NCBI GenBank assembly: GCA_022511485.1
Contig: JAFLUJ010000061.1
Location: 1 to 12,432 of the forward strand
Direction: 5' to 3'
DNA from: Oscillospiraceae bacterium
GTDB taxonomy: Bacteria; Bacillota; Clostridia; Oscillospirales; Ruminococcaceae
DNA length: 12,432 nt
This document shows, piece by piece, positions 4,303 to 12,378 of this stretch. Each line of letters begins with the position of its first letter. Position 1 is the stretch's first letter. The notes beneath the pieces were generated by a model that worked only from the letters and a program-made list of their open reading frames with translations, was not told the DNA's origin and made no database searches. The position numbers and the translations under genes are program-made.

Positions 4303-6219
4303 ATGAAGGACGGTTTTATAAGAGTTGCAGCAGCAACTCCGGATATAAAAGTCGCGGACTGCGACTATAACGCAGACAGGATAATCGAGCTTATAAAGCA
4401 GGCGGCGGAGAACTCCGCCACTGCCATCGTGCTTCCGGAGCTTTGCATTACCGGCTACACCTGCGGAGACCTTTTTCTGCAAAAGACTTTGCTTGACGGA
4501 GCGAAAAAAGCACTTATCAAAATTATGGAGCAGACTAAGGACTATGACATTATTTCGATAATAGGTCTGCCTGTGGAGTTCGATGGGAAGCTTTACAACT
4601 GTGCGGCAATAATAAATTTTGGATGTCTTTTCGGACTTGTCCCTAAGAAAAATATCCCCTCCTATTCGGAATTTTATGAGACCAGACATTTTACTCCATG
4701 GAAAGACGGCGAAGAGCGGTTTATTGAATTTATTGATTTCGATATTCATTTTGGCGACATCGTTTTCAGATGCAAAAAGATCCCCGAATTTACATTCGGA
4801 GTGGAAATATGCGAGGATTTATGGGTATCAAGTCCGCCGTCTGAAAAACTTGCCGCTAAGGGTGCGAAAGTAATATTCAATTTATCTGCTTCTGATGAAA
4901 TTATCGGCAAGGGAGAGTACCGCAGACAGCTTGTACAGTCTCAGTCGGCAAGGCTTGTATGCGGATATGTTTACGCGGACGCAGGAATGGGAGAATCCAC
5001 ACAGGATCTTATTTTCAGCGGACACAATTTAATTGCGGAAAATGGAGTTATCCTGTCAGAAAGTAAAAAATTTACAACAGGTATCACTTATGGAGAAATA
5101 GATCTGCACCGAATTGCCAATGAGCGTAGGAGAATGAATACATTTTTCGTCGATGTTAATGAAGATTTTGGATACCGGGAGATACTTTTTGCCAAGCCAA
5201 AGGATATTGAGCTGACGAGAAAATTTCCGCCTATGCCCTTTGTTCCGTCGGATAAGTCCGACCTCAATAACCGCTGTGAGGAAATTCTCACAATGCAGGC
5301 AACGGGACTTGCAACAAGACTTCGGCATATCGGCTGCAAGACCGCAGTCATCGGACTTTCCGGAGGTCTTGACAGCACTCTTGCGCTGATAGTTGCCGTC
5401 CATGCATTTGATATGCTGGGCCTTGACCGCAAAGGGATAATCGCGGTCACAATGCCCTGCTTCGGAACTACAAAAAGAACAAAAAGCAACGCTCTTTGCC
5501 TCGCTGAGGCATATGGGACGGTTCTTAAGGAAATAAATATAACAAAGGCTGTCCGTCAGCATTTTGAGGACATCGGACAGAGCGAGGACGTCCTTGACGT
5601 CACCTACGAAAACGGTCAGGCGCGTGAGAGAACTCAGGTGCTTATGGACATCGCCAACCAGACGGGAGGTATCGTCATCGGAACAGGAGACCTGTCCGAG
5701 CTTGCCCTTGGCTGGGCGACCTACAACGGCGACCATATGTCAATGTACGGAGTAAACGCCTCCGTTCCCAAAACTCTTGTAAGACATCTGGTGTCCTATG
5801 AAAGCACCCATACGGAGGACAAGACCCTTGCGGCGGTGCTGGAGGATATTTTAGCAACTCCTGTTTCTCCCGAGCTTCTTCCGCCGTCAGAAGGGGAGAT
5901 CTCCCAGAAGACGGAGGACATCGTAGGTCCTTACGAGCTGCATGATTTCTTTTTGTATTATTTTGTCCGCTGCGGATTTCCTCCGAAGAAAATACTCCGC
6001 ATTGCAGAGCAGTCCTTTGCCGGCTCATATGAAAAACCGGAGATAAAAAAATGGCTGACAGTTTTTGTAAAAAGATTTTTCTCCCAGCAGTTCAAACGAT
6101 CCTGTCTGCCGGACGGTCCGAAGGTGGGAAGCGTCACCCTTTCTCCGAGAGGGGACTGGCGTATGCCCTCCGATGCCTGCGTACGGCTCTGGCTGGAGGA
6201 TCTGGAACAGGATCAATGA
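4303..6219 (+). CDS. nadE: Glutamine-dependent NAD+ synthetase
   Basis: Catalyses the last step of NAD+ synthesis in the cytoplasm: deamido-NAD+ + ATP + glutamine to NAD+ + AMP + PPi + glutamate. The 638-residue protein has the two expected domains. The N-terminal nitrilase-type glutaminase domain (about 1-270) shows the Glu-Lys-Cys triad: Glu46 in L-P-E-L-C-I-T-G-Y, Lys115 in V-P-K-K-N, and Cys170 in G-V-E-I-C-E-D-L-W. The C-terminal ATP-pyrophosphatase domain (about 320-638) shows the P-loop S353-G-G-L-D-S, then G-T-G-D-L-S-E-L-A-L-G-W-A-T-Y-N-G-D and the late P-R-G-D-W-R-M-P-S-D. Length is normal for the long bacterial form, and no key residue is missing. The ATG at 4303 is preferred over an in-frame TTG at 4270 because AGGAG (4291-4295) sits 7 nt before it. 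Monocistronic: it has its own promoter, and a perfect promoter follows before the next gene. Confidence 0.96.
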   Translation: MKDGFIRVAAATPDIKVADCDYNADRIIELIKQAAENSATAIVLPELCITGYTCGDLFLQKTLLDGAKKALIKIMEQTKDYDIISIIGLPVEFDGKLYNCAAIINFGCLFGLVPKKNIPSYSEFYETRHFTPWKDGEERFIEFIDFDIHFGDIVFRCKKIPEFTFGVEICEDLWVSSPPSEKLAAKGAKVIFNLSASDEIIGKGEYRRQLVQSQSARLVCGYVYADAGMGESTQDLIFSGHNLIAENGVILSESKKFTTGITYGEIDLHRIANERRRMNTFFVDVNEDFGYREILFAKPKDIELTRKFPPMPFVPSDKSDLNNRCEEILTMQATGLATRLRHIGCKTAVIGLSGGLDSTLALIVAVHAFDMLGLDRKGIIAVTMPCFGTTKRTKSNALCLAEAYGTVLKEINITKAVRQHFEDIGQSEDVLDVTYENGQARERTQVLMDIANQTGGIVIGTGDLSELALGWATYNGDHMSMYGVNASVPKTLVRHLVSYESTHTEDKTLAAVLEDILATPVSPELLPPSEGEISQKTEDIVGPYELHDFFLYYFVRCGFPPKKILRIAEQSFAGSYEKPEIKKWLTVFVKRFFSQQFKRSCLPDGPKVGSVTLSPRGDWRMPSDACVRLWLEDLEQDQ

Positions 6220-6228
6220 AAATTTTTC

Positions 6229-6257
6229 TTGACATTATAATTCAAAAAGATTATAAT
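6229..6257 (+). promoter_or_regulatory. Perfect-consensus sigma-A promoter of trpB2
   Basis: -35 TTGACA (6229-6234), 17-nt spacer, -10 TATAAT (6252-6257), beginning 10 nt after the nadE stop. The 9-mer ATTATAATT occurs twice (6234-6242 and 6250-6258), once overlapping the end of the -35 and once covering the -10. The leader contains CTGT/ACAG (6272-6275 with 6281-6284), a very short inverted repeat. No long Trp leader or T-box is present. Confidence 0.85.
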
Positions 6258-6316
6258 TTATTTGTAATATACTGTCCTGTACAGCAAATAAAAATTTGAA
6301 AGGATATATGATATTT

Positions 6317-7690
6317 ATGGAAAACAAGATCCCTTACAAAACCTATCTTAATGAAAACGAGATACCCAAGCAGTGGTACAACCTTAGAGCGGACATGAAA
6401 AACAAGCCTGCTCCCCTCCTGAATCCGGGTACTCTTAAGCCCATGACCGCAGAAGAGCTTTCCGGCGTGTTCTGTTCGGAGCTTGTAAAGCAGGAGCTTG
6501 ACAATGATACCGCTTATTTTGACATTCCGGAGGAAATACAGAATTTCTACAAAATGTACCGCCCCTCTCCACTGGTAAGAGCCTACTGTCTGGAAAATGC
6601 ATTGGGAACTCCCGCAAAGATCTACTACAAATTCGAGGGAAACAACACCTCTGGCAGCCATAAGCTGAACAGCGCCATCGCTCAGGCTTATTATGCCAAG
6701 AAGCAGGGTCTTAAAGGCGTTACCACAGAGACCGGAGCAGGTCAGTGGGGAACTGCACTTTCAATGGCGTGTTCATATTTCGGGCTTGACTGCCGTGTTT
6801 ATATGGTAAAGGTCTCCTATGAGCAGAAGCCCTTCCGCCGTGAGGTCATGAGGACTTACGGAGCTTCCGTTACTCCGTCTCCGTCTGATACCACAAACGT
6901 GGGAAGAAAAATTCTTGCCGAGCATCCCGGAACAACAGGAAGCCTTGGCTGTGCAATTTCCGAGGCTGTTGAGGCTGCAACATCAAACGAAGGCTACCGT
7001 TATGTTCTGGGTTCGGTGCTGAATCAGGTACTTCTGCACCAGTCGATAATAGGTCTGGAATCCAAGGCTGCATTTGAAAAAATCGGCGTAAAGCCTGATG
7101 TCATCATCGGCTGCGCAGGCGGAGGCTCAAATCTGGGCGGACTTATTGCTCCCTTTATGGGTGAGAAGCTCAGAGGGGAGAATGACTACAGGATAATCGC
7201 TGTTGAACCTGCATCCTGTCCAAGCTTCACCCGCGGAAAATACGCTTACGATTTCTGCGATACAGGAATGGTTTGTCCTCTTGCAAAGATGTACACTCTG
7301 GGAAGCGGATTCATTCCTTCTCCGAACCATGCAGGCGGACTTCGCTATCACGGCATGAGCTCCACTCTTTCCCAGCTTTATGATGACAAGCTTATGGAAG
7401 CAGTTTCTGTTGAACAGACAGCGGTATTTGAAGCTGCAACTCAGTTTGCAAGAGTTGAGGGAATACTTCCCGCTCCGGAAAGCAGCCATGCCATCAGAGT
7501 TGCCATTGACGAGGCTCTCAAATGCAAGGAGACTGGCGAGGAAAAGACGATCTTCTTCGGACTTACCGGAACAGGTTATTTTGATATGGTCGCATATCAG
7601 AAGTACAACGACGGAGAGATGACCGATTATATCCCCAGCGATGATGATCTGGCTGTGGGCTTTGCAGGACTTCCCAAGGTCGATCTGTGA
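6317..7690 (+). CDS. trpB: Tryptophan synthase beta chain, TrpB2 type
   Basis: A PLP enzyme expected to join indole and L-serine to give L-tryptophan. The 457-residue sequence has the features of the TrpB2 subgroup (TIGR01415-like): a longer N-terminus, PLP lysine Lys116 in G-S-H-K-L-N, catalytic Glu138 in T-E-T-G-A-G-Q-W-G, and the phosphate-binding loop G265-C-A-G-G-G-S-N. TrpB2 proteins do not depend on TrpA in the usual way, and no trpA or other trp gene is nearby, which suits indole salvage or another beta-replacement role. Start: GAAAGGA (6298-6304) precedes two in-frame ATGs. The one at 6317 fits the family N-terminus (M-E-N-K-I-P-Y-K-T-Y) but has a 12-nt gap; the one at 6308 adds three residues but has a gap of only 3. 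A TTG at 6296 overlaps the ribosome binding site and is unlikely. It has its own strong promoter. Confidence 0.93.
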   Translation: MENKIPYKTYLNENEIPKQWYNLRADMKNKPAPLLNPGTLKPMTAEELSGVFCSELVKQELDNDTAYFDIPEEIQNFYKMYRPSPLVRAYCLENALGTPAKIYYKFEGNNTSGSHKLNSAIAQAYYAKKQGLKGVTTETGAGQWGTALSMACSYFGLDCRVYMVKVSYEQKPFRREVMRTYGASVTPSPSDTTNVGRKILAEHPGTTGSLGCAISEAVEAATSNEGYRYVLGSVLNQVLLHQSIIGLESKAAFEKIGVKPDVIIGCAGGGSNLGGLIAPFMGEKLRGENDYRIIAVEPASCPSFTRGKYAYDFCDTGMVCPLAKMYTLGSGFIPSPNHAGGLRYHGMSSTLSQLYDDKLMEAVSVEQTAVFEAATQFARVEGILPAPESSHAIRVAIDEALKCKETGEEKTIFFGLTGTGYFDMVAYQKYNDGEMTDYIPSDDDLAVGFAGLPKVDL

Positions 7691-7721
7691 TCTGTATTTT
7701 TTCAAGGATAACAATAACAAA

Positions 7722-7745
7722 AGCGGACGGCTCACACCGTCCGCT
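7722..7745. other. Strong GC-rich hairpin after trpB2, no U-tract
   Basis: Perfect 9-bp stem AGCGGACGG (7722-7730) and CCGTCCGCT (7737-7745) with loop CTCACA. On the plus strand it is followed by CAGTGTCAATAG, without a T-run, so it is an atypical terminator; on the minus strand TTTTGTTATTGTT follows. It could be a factor-dependent terminator, an mRNA 3'-end stabiliser, or a leader hairpin of the next operon. Confidence 0.6.
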
Positions 7746-7818
7746 CAGTGTCAATAGACTTTAATACTGATTTTTGATCTGATTTGATATGAAAAATAGT
7801 ATAACAGGAGATCCCGGC

Positions 7819-8898
7819 ATGAAAAGAGTATATTATAATTTGCTGCTGCTTTTGTTTCTTATAAATTTATGCGGCTGCTCCAATAACAATAATGATATAT
7901 CCGTGCACATCAATGAGGAAAGCATCACTGAAAATACGACCGTCAGCACAAGTTCAGAGCCTGTATTTACCGGACTGAACATACAGGACACAGACACTGA
8001 TTTTTCTCCGCTGGTAAATAAAAAGTCAATGAATCATCAGCTTTTCTGCTATGACGATAACGGAAACATTTATTTTTCCGACCCTATGAATAATTACAGT
8101 CTTTATTCCTATGACGGTACGAAAACTAAGCTTCTTGCAGATGTTCCGGCATACTGCCTGAACTATTACGACGGAAAAATTTATTTTTTATCCGAAAACA
8201 AGATCATAAACATTGAAGACCGGATTTCTCCGGAGGGATATCCGTTTGAATGTGATATTGGCTCAGGTGAAATGTCTCAGATAAGGGAAAGAAAGATCAC
8301 CGGCATGACGGTAATTGACGGTGAAATATACGGTATCAATGAGGAGAATGCCTGTTATGTTTATCGCTATGACCGGACATCCGATACTGAGGAAAAGCTC
8401 TTTAACAGCTTTGATATAGCAAAAGCCGGGAAGTATTTTCTCACATTTGAACCGGGTGCAGACAGGATCGATTTTTATCTTGAAAGCAAAGATGATAAAA
8501 TTCTTTTTATAAATGACGATATTCCTCTTAACAGCTGTTTCTGCTATGGGAAATTCTATTACAAATCACAAAGCGATTATGCACTTAAAGTCATTGACCT
8601 GCAAAGCGGCGAAAGAAAATCTCTGGACGGATCTGCTGACTATAGTTTTCTGAATGGCGATCTGTATGTACTGAATAACGATCATCATCTTTGCAGATAT
8701 GACGGAAATGATTTTATAATTATGGAAGAAATGAATCAGTATGAATATATTTATTCCGATAATAAAAATCTTTTCGGAATAAAAAAGGAGTACAGTCTTT
8801 CTGCAAGGGTAATGGAGTATTTCTTTGTAAAAATAAACGGAGATTTTTCCATTGAGATATTAAGTGGAAATGAGGGGGATCAATGCTCAGAAAAATAA
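7819..8898 (+). CDS. Beta-propeller-like lipoprotein, first gene of lipoprotein operon
   Basis: A 359-residue predicted lipoprotein. The signal peptide (M-K-R then a Leu-rich core, residues 8-17) ends in lipobox L-C-G with acceptor Cys20; an N/S/T-rich linker follows to about residue 55. The rest is made of repeated short beta motifs with Y/F-aromatic and D-G turns, such as Y-D-D-N-G-N-I-Y-F-S, Y-Y-D-G-K-I-Y-F-L-S, V-I-D-G-E-I-Y-G-I and F-L-N-G-D-L-Y-V-L. This is the DUF5050-like beta-propeller pattern common in clostridial surface lipoproteins. The ATG at 7819 is preferred to the in-frame ATG at 7789: AGGAGA (7806-7811) lies 7 nt upstream, and the signal peptide then starts normally. Its end overlaps the next gene by 16 nt, so the two are probably co-translated. 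No strong promoter was found; TTGATC-17-TAGTAT (7774-7802) is a weak candidate. Ligand unknown. Confidence 0.8.
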   Translation: MKRVYYNLLLLLFLINLCGCSNNNNDISVHINEESITENTTVSTSSEPVFTGLNIQDTDTDFSPLVNKKSMNHQLFCYDDNGNIYFSDPMNNYSLYSYDGTKTKLLADVPAYCLNYYDGKIYFLSENKIINIEDRISPEGYPFECDIGSGEMSQIRERKITGMTVIDGEIYGINEENACYVYRYDRTSDTEEKLFNSFDIAKAGKYFLTFEPGADRIDFYLESKDDKILFINDDIPLNSCFCYGKFYYKSQSDYALKVIDLQSGERKSLDGSADYSFLNGDLYVLNNDHHLCRYDGNDFIIMEEMNQYEYIYSDNKNLFGIKKEYSLSARVMEYFFVKINGDFSIEILSGNEGDQCSEK

Positions 8899-10976
8899 CA
8901 GCGGTTCTGATCTCCGGTGTGATGGCTGTATCTTTTTCCTCCTGCGGCAAAAAGAAAAACGACGTACCGGCAGGATCGTTTTCCGCAAGTCTTACGAATT
9001 TTGTCTATGAAAATGCTGACAGCTCAAATTCTGAAAGCAGTATTTTTGCTGTCTGGAATGACCTGCTTTATGTCATATCGCCAGACGATCTTGGAGAACA
9101 AATCATTTCGGTAAGAGTATATAATGCGGACGGAAAAGAATCGGATAAAATTGAAATCGGATTTGACAGTATCGAGGATTTTCCAGAGGGTATTCCCTGT
9201 CCTGTGGATATGGATATTTACGAAGGAAAGCTGTATATTCTTTGCAAACTTCCGGACGGTCTGACTATATATTCCTATGCTCCGGACAGTAAAAAGTTAT
9301 CGGAAATATTCAGGGCGGAGGAATTTGCACATATTGAAAAAATGGACGTGTCCGCTGACGGAATATATATTATCGGAACTCCGGGTAAAGGCGCTGAGCA
9401 TATAAGTGAAAAAATATCCGGCGAAAACGGAAATGACATTTTTTTTGAATATGACAGCAAGCTCCTTGTTCTTGTAAATGAAAATGGAGAAAGCGAAAAA
9501 ATAAATACGGAATATCCCATAGCATTTTCTGTCAGAGACGACGGCTTGCCGGTGGTTTATGCTTTTGATACCGAGGGAGGATATTATTTCTCGGAAATAA
9601 AAAACAAAACGGAGAATAAGAAAAATTATAGCAATTTATTGGGACTGCTCAGTGATATTGATATTTTCGGAGAAGACGGCGTTGTTATTTCGGGCTTTGA
9701 CGGCGGAAAGCTCTGTACGGCTTCCATAATCGGAAATACAGGAGCCGCGGACATTCTGGAGGACGTTTTTATCTATCTTCCCGGGGATGTAAAATGCACC
9801 TCCGATCATATTTTTTATAAGTCGGGGGACAGCGTTTTTTCGGAAGAAAGAAATATACACAGGATAAATACCTCCGAGATAAATATGTCCCATGGGGTGA
9901 GACTTGTCACCTCTCAGCATATAGAAAATATGCCGTTTTCCTGCGGCTATAAGGTGAGCACTCAGCAGCTTCTGCCGGACGTTTTTTCAGTGAGAGCATT
10001 ATCTCTCAGCGATACATATGACATATGCTGCTTTACCTCAGACGCAGGATATGCAAGAAATATGAAGACCTCCGGACTGTTCACATCCATGAACGACATC
10101 CCCGGAGTTCAGGAATACATCGATAAATGCTTCCCCTATTTAAAGGAGGCCTGCACAAATGAAAAGGGTGAGATATGGGCTTTACCTGTGGCTCTGGACA
10201 TTCCAGTCATAGTGTACAATAAATTCAACTGCGAAAAATACGGCTTTGATTTTAACGGCAGTCTGGACGATCTTATTGAAACTGTCCGCACTGCGGATGA
10301 AATGGGTATCCGTTACGACTGCAACAGGTATCGTTTTATTGAGGGTATGTTTTCCCGGTATTTTCAGACCCACGATAATTTCGACAATGATGATTTCAGA
10401 AAACTTGCAGTCTCCATAAAAGAAAAATGTCCTGTTGACATTTTTAAATATGACCCGCTTATCCATGACGACCTTTTCACATATAATGTAATGAAAAAGG
10501 TCATTGACGTTGATGAAATGTCCCCGGCATTGAAGCAAAGTCATGATGAGATATTCTTTACACTCATTTTTACAAGCTCGGAGCAGACGGAATATCTTTC
10601 TGAGGACGAAAGCCTTTGCGCAGCCCCCCTGCCGAAGCTTTCGGAGGATACCGCAAGCAACGCTGCCTGCACATTCCTGTGTATCAATCCGGGAACTAAA
10701 AATATGGAAAACGCAAAGGGATATATAAGCGCATTGGCGATGAATCTTTCAGCAAAGAAAAATAATCTGCTTTTCTCCTCGTCGGACAGCTACAGTGATA
10801 ATGATTACTGTAACAGTCTCAGAGAAATATATTCCGATGCGCAGATATATTTTTCAGTGCCGTCGGTAATTTATGAAGATGATTTTGAAGTCTACTGTAA
10901 CGGCGGTACTGATCTGGAACGTCTTATCCGTGATTCTGACGGAAGAATGAGACTTTATTTATCAGAAAATGAGTAA
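8883..10976 (+). CDS. Beta-propeller / extracellular solute-binding fusion lipoprotein
   Basis: A 697-residue predicted lipoprotein. The signal peptide ends in S-F-S-S before Cys21, followed by a basic G-K-K-K-N. Residues about 35-325 resemble a beta-propeller like that of the gene before: L-L-Y-V-I-S, Y-E-G-K-L-Y-I-L, S-A-D-G-I-Y-I-I-G and I-F-Y-K-S-G-D. From about 330 to the end it resembles a family 1 (sugar-type) ABC substrate-binding protein: Y-D-I-C-C-F (379-384), E-I-W-A-L-P-V-A-L-D (430-439), V-I-V-Y-N-K (442-447) followed by C-E-K-Y-G-F-D, and L-D-D-L-I-E-T-V. The match is structural in style and only moderately certain. The ATG at 8883 has GAGGGGG upstream and lies inside the previous gene, implying translational coupling. 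No permease or ATPase gene is present, so binding or sensing is likelier than transport. This domain order is unusual. Confidence 0.72.
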   Translation: MLRKITAVLISGVMAVSFSSCGKKKNDVPAGSFSASLTNFVYENADSSNSESSIFAVWNDLLYVISPDDLGEQIISVRVYNADGKESDKIEIGFDSIEDFPEGIPCPVDMDIYEGKLYILCKLPDGLTIYSYAPDSKKLSEIFRAEEFAHIEKMDVSADGIYIIGTPGKGAEHISEKISGENGNDIFFEYDSKLLVLVNENGESEKINTEYPIAFSVRDDGLPVVYAFDTEGGYYFSEIKNKTENKKNYSNLLGLLSDIDIFGEDGVVISGFDGGKLCTASIIGNTGAADILEDVFIYLPGDVKCTSDHIFYKSGDSVFSEERNIHRINTSEINMSHGVRLVTSQHIENMPFSCGYKVSTQQLLPDVFSVRALSLSDTYDICCFTSDAGYARNMKTSGLFTSMNDIPGVQEYIDKCFPYLKEACTNEKGEIWALPVALDIPVIVYNKFNCEKYGFDFNGSLDDLIETVRTADEMGIRYDCNRYRFIEGMFSRYFQTHDNFDNDDFRKLAVSIKEKCPVDIFKYDPLIHDDLFTYNVMKKVIDVDEMSPALKQSHDEIFFTLIFTSSEQTEYLSEDESLCAAPLPKLSEDTASNAACTFLCINPGTKNMENAKGYISALAMNLSAKKNNLLFSSSDSYSDNDYCNSLREIYSDAQIYFSVPSVIYEDDFEVYCNGGTDLERLIRDSDGRMRLYLSENE

Positions 10977-10988
10977 AATCCTGCTTTC

Positions 10989-11004
10989 GATAATTTTTAT
11001 TATC
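10989..11004. repeat. AT-rich inverted repeat in the operon gap
   Basis: GATAAT (10989-10994) and ATTATC (10999-11004) around TTTT, in the 68-nt gap before the peptidase gene. With no GC pairs except the outermost it is weak; at most it could partly terminate or process the operon mRNA. Confidence 0.3.
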
Positions 11005-11044
11005 TGAGTATTGACGGTTAAAATGCGGATGTGATCTTATAAAT

Positions 11045-12277
11045 ATGAAAAAAACTATTTTGTTTTTCTGCACTGCGGTTTTCCTGATCCTTTTTACAGG
11101 CTGCGTCCCAAAAACCGAGGAAACCATGCCGGAAACAGAAATGTCCTTTTCCGACGAAAACGGCATAAGCTTTTCACTGCTGGTTACTCCATGTAATCCG
11201 GGACAGCTCAACGGAAAAATAAAGGTTCTTGCAGAAAGCGATCATTATATGTACAGCACAGACGGCGGAAGATCCTTCCGGAAAATACGGAACGGAGAAG
11301 CAGCATTATATAACCTTGAACCTAAAAGCTACTCCTTCTGTCTTATGGACGAAAGAGACCCGGAAAATGTCACCGGGATCTATACCGTGTCAGCAGCGAA
11401 TACCGATAAATATCCCATTGTCATAAGCGCAGCAAGCTCGCCGGCAAGCGTCACAGGAGGCGGGGAAATAACCGTCCGGCTGGAAAATTACACTCCCGGA
11501 GCAAAATACGAGGTAACAGCAGACGGCGGACAAAACTGGCAGGAGCTTTCCTCGGCAAGCGTAAATATCGGCTCGCTTAAAGATGGTGCATATACAGTCT
11601 CCGTAAGAGAAAAAAGCGATGTTCCGGAAATATTTTCGGCTGCACTAAATGTCCCGGTAATGCTGTACGGTATCGACAGAAGATTCGTTATCGAGACAGC
11701 GGAGTGTATTTTGCAGAATCCGGAGCTTCCCACAGGCTGTGAGATAACCTCCCTTACCATGCTTCTGAATCATATAGGCTTTGACGCGGACAAGCTTGAC
11801 ATGGCGGACAACTATCTTCCCAAGGGAGAATACCGCAAAGCAGACTTCCACAAGGTCTTTGTGGGAGATCCAAGAAACAGACTTGCCTACGGCTGCACAG
11901 CGGAGGTAATAGTCGCCGCCGCGGAAAATTACCTGAACGATCAGGAGGGAGCAGGCAGACTAAAAGTAAAAAACCTCACCGGTTCGGAAGCGGAGGAGCT
12001 TTATTCCTACGTGTGCAATGGAGATCCGGTAGTGGTCTGGGCAAGCATAAATATGGGAGACATAATTGAAAATTACACCTCCTGGACGGAAGAGGGTACG
12101 GGAAAAACCATCTCCTGGTACGGCGGAGAGCATTGTCTTCTGCTGACCGGATACGACCTTGACGAGGGTCTTGTATACGTAAACGACCCGCTCCGGGGAA
12201 AGACTACATATGAAATGGATCTGTTTGAGCAGCGCTATGAGGAAATGCAGCGCAATGCGGTAGTTATACTTGATTGA
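11045..12277 (+). CDS. Lipoprotein with Ig-like repeats and C39-type (YvpB-like) cysteine peptidase domain
   Basis: A 410-residue predicted lipoprotein with signal peptide 1-19 (hydrophobic core, then L-F-T-G) and acceptor Cys20. Two diverged beta-sandwich repeats follow: about 38-118 with Y-S-T-D-G-G-R-S-F-R-K-I, and about 120-205 with V-T-A-D-G-G-Q-N-W-Q-E-L, each ending in a tyrosine-containing strand. The C-terminal half (about 215-410) fits the C39-like papain-fold family (PF13529, YvpB-like): Gln224, catalytic Cys232 in L-P-T-G-C-E-I-T-S-L, G-D-P-R-N-R-L-A-Y-G-C, His363 in G-G-E-H-C-L-L-L-T-G-Y and Asp381 in V-N-D-P-L. All expected active-site residues are present. Substrate unknown; a surface protein or wall peptide is plausible. 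GGATGTGATC (11027-11036), one mismatch from the SD ideal, lies 8 nt before the ATG. It is last in the lipoprotein operon, before a strong terminator. Confidence 0.88.
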   Translation: MKKTILFFCTAVFLILFTGCVPKTEETMPETEMSFSDENGISFSLLVTPCNPGQLNGKIKVLAESDHYMYSTDGGRSFRKIRNGEAALYNLEPKSYSFCLMDERDPENVTGIYTVSAANTDKYPIVISAASSPASVTGGGEITVRLENYTPGAKYEVTADGGQNWQELSSASVNIGSLKDGAYTVSVREKSDVPEIFSAALNVPVMLYGIDRRFVIETAECILQNPELPTGCEITSLTMLLNHIGFDADKLDMADNYLPKGEYRKADFHKVFVGDPRNRLAYGCTAEVIVAAAENYLNDQEGAGRLKVKNLTGSEAEELYSYVCNGDPVVVWASINMGDIIENYTSWTEEGTGKTISWYGGEHCLLLTGYDLDEGLVYVNDPLRGKTTYEMDLFEQRYEEMQRNAVVILD

Positions 12278-12280
12278 ACA

Positions 12281-12319
12281 AAAATAGTCCCTCAAAAAAT
12301 TGAAGGGACTATTTTTTTT
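12281..12319 (+). terminator. Strong Rho-independent terminator of the lipoprotein operon
   Basis: Stem AAAATAGTCCCT (12281-12292) pairs with AGGGACTATTTT (12304-12315), and the T-run continues to 12319. The matching A-run on the left could make it work in both directions. It isolates the operon from the tRNA gene. Confidence 0.92.
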
Positions 12320-12330
12320 CTAAAAAACAC

Positions 12331-12359
12331 TTTACAAAACAATTTTTTTATGATATAAT
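12331..12359 (+). promoter_or_regulatory. Sigma-A promoter of tRNA-Pro
   Basis: -35 TTTACA (12331-12336), 17-nt spacer, -10 TATAAT (12354-12359) with TGA upstream (extended -10). The mature tRNA begins 20 nt after the -10. Confidence 0.85.
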
Positions 12360-12378
12360 ATTTAGGTCAAATGATTGT

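Noticed and set aside
5056..5736. Minus-strand 226-residue open frame inside nadE
   Set aside because: Lies wholly opposite a well-conserved enzyme, has no ribosome binding site or family motif, and has a composition typical of an antisense shadow.
6257..6317. Riboswitch or T-box leader for trpB2
   Set aside because: The leader is only about 50 nt, too short for either, and has only a 4-bp inverted repeat.
7127..7735. Minus-strand 202-residue open frame over the 3' end of trpB2
   Set aside because: Antisense to conserved TrpB2 sequence with no recognisable domain or initiation signal; the terminal hairpin is not evidence for a gene.
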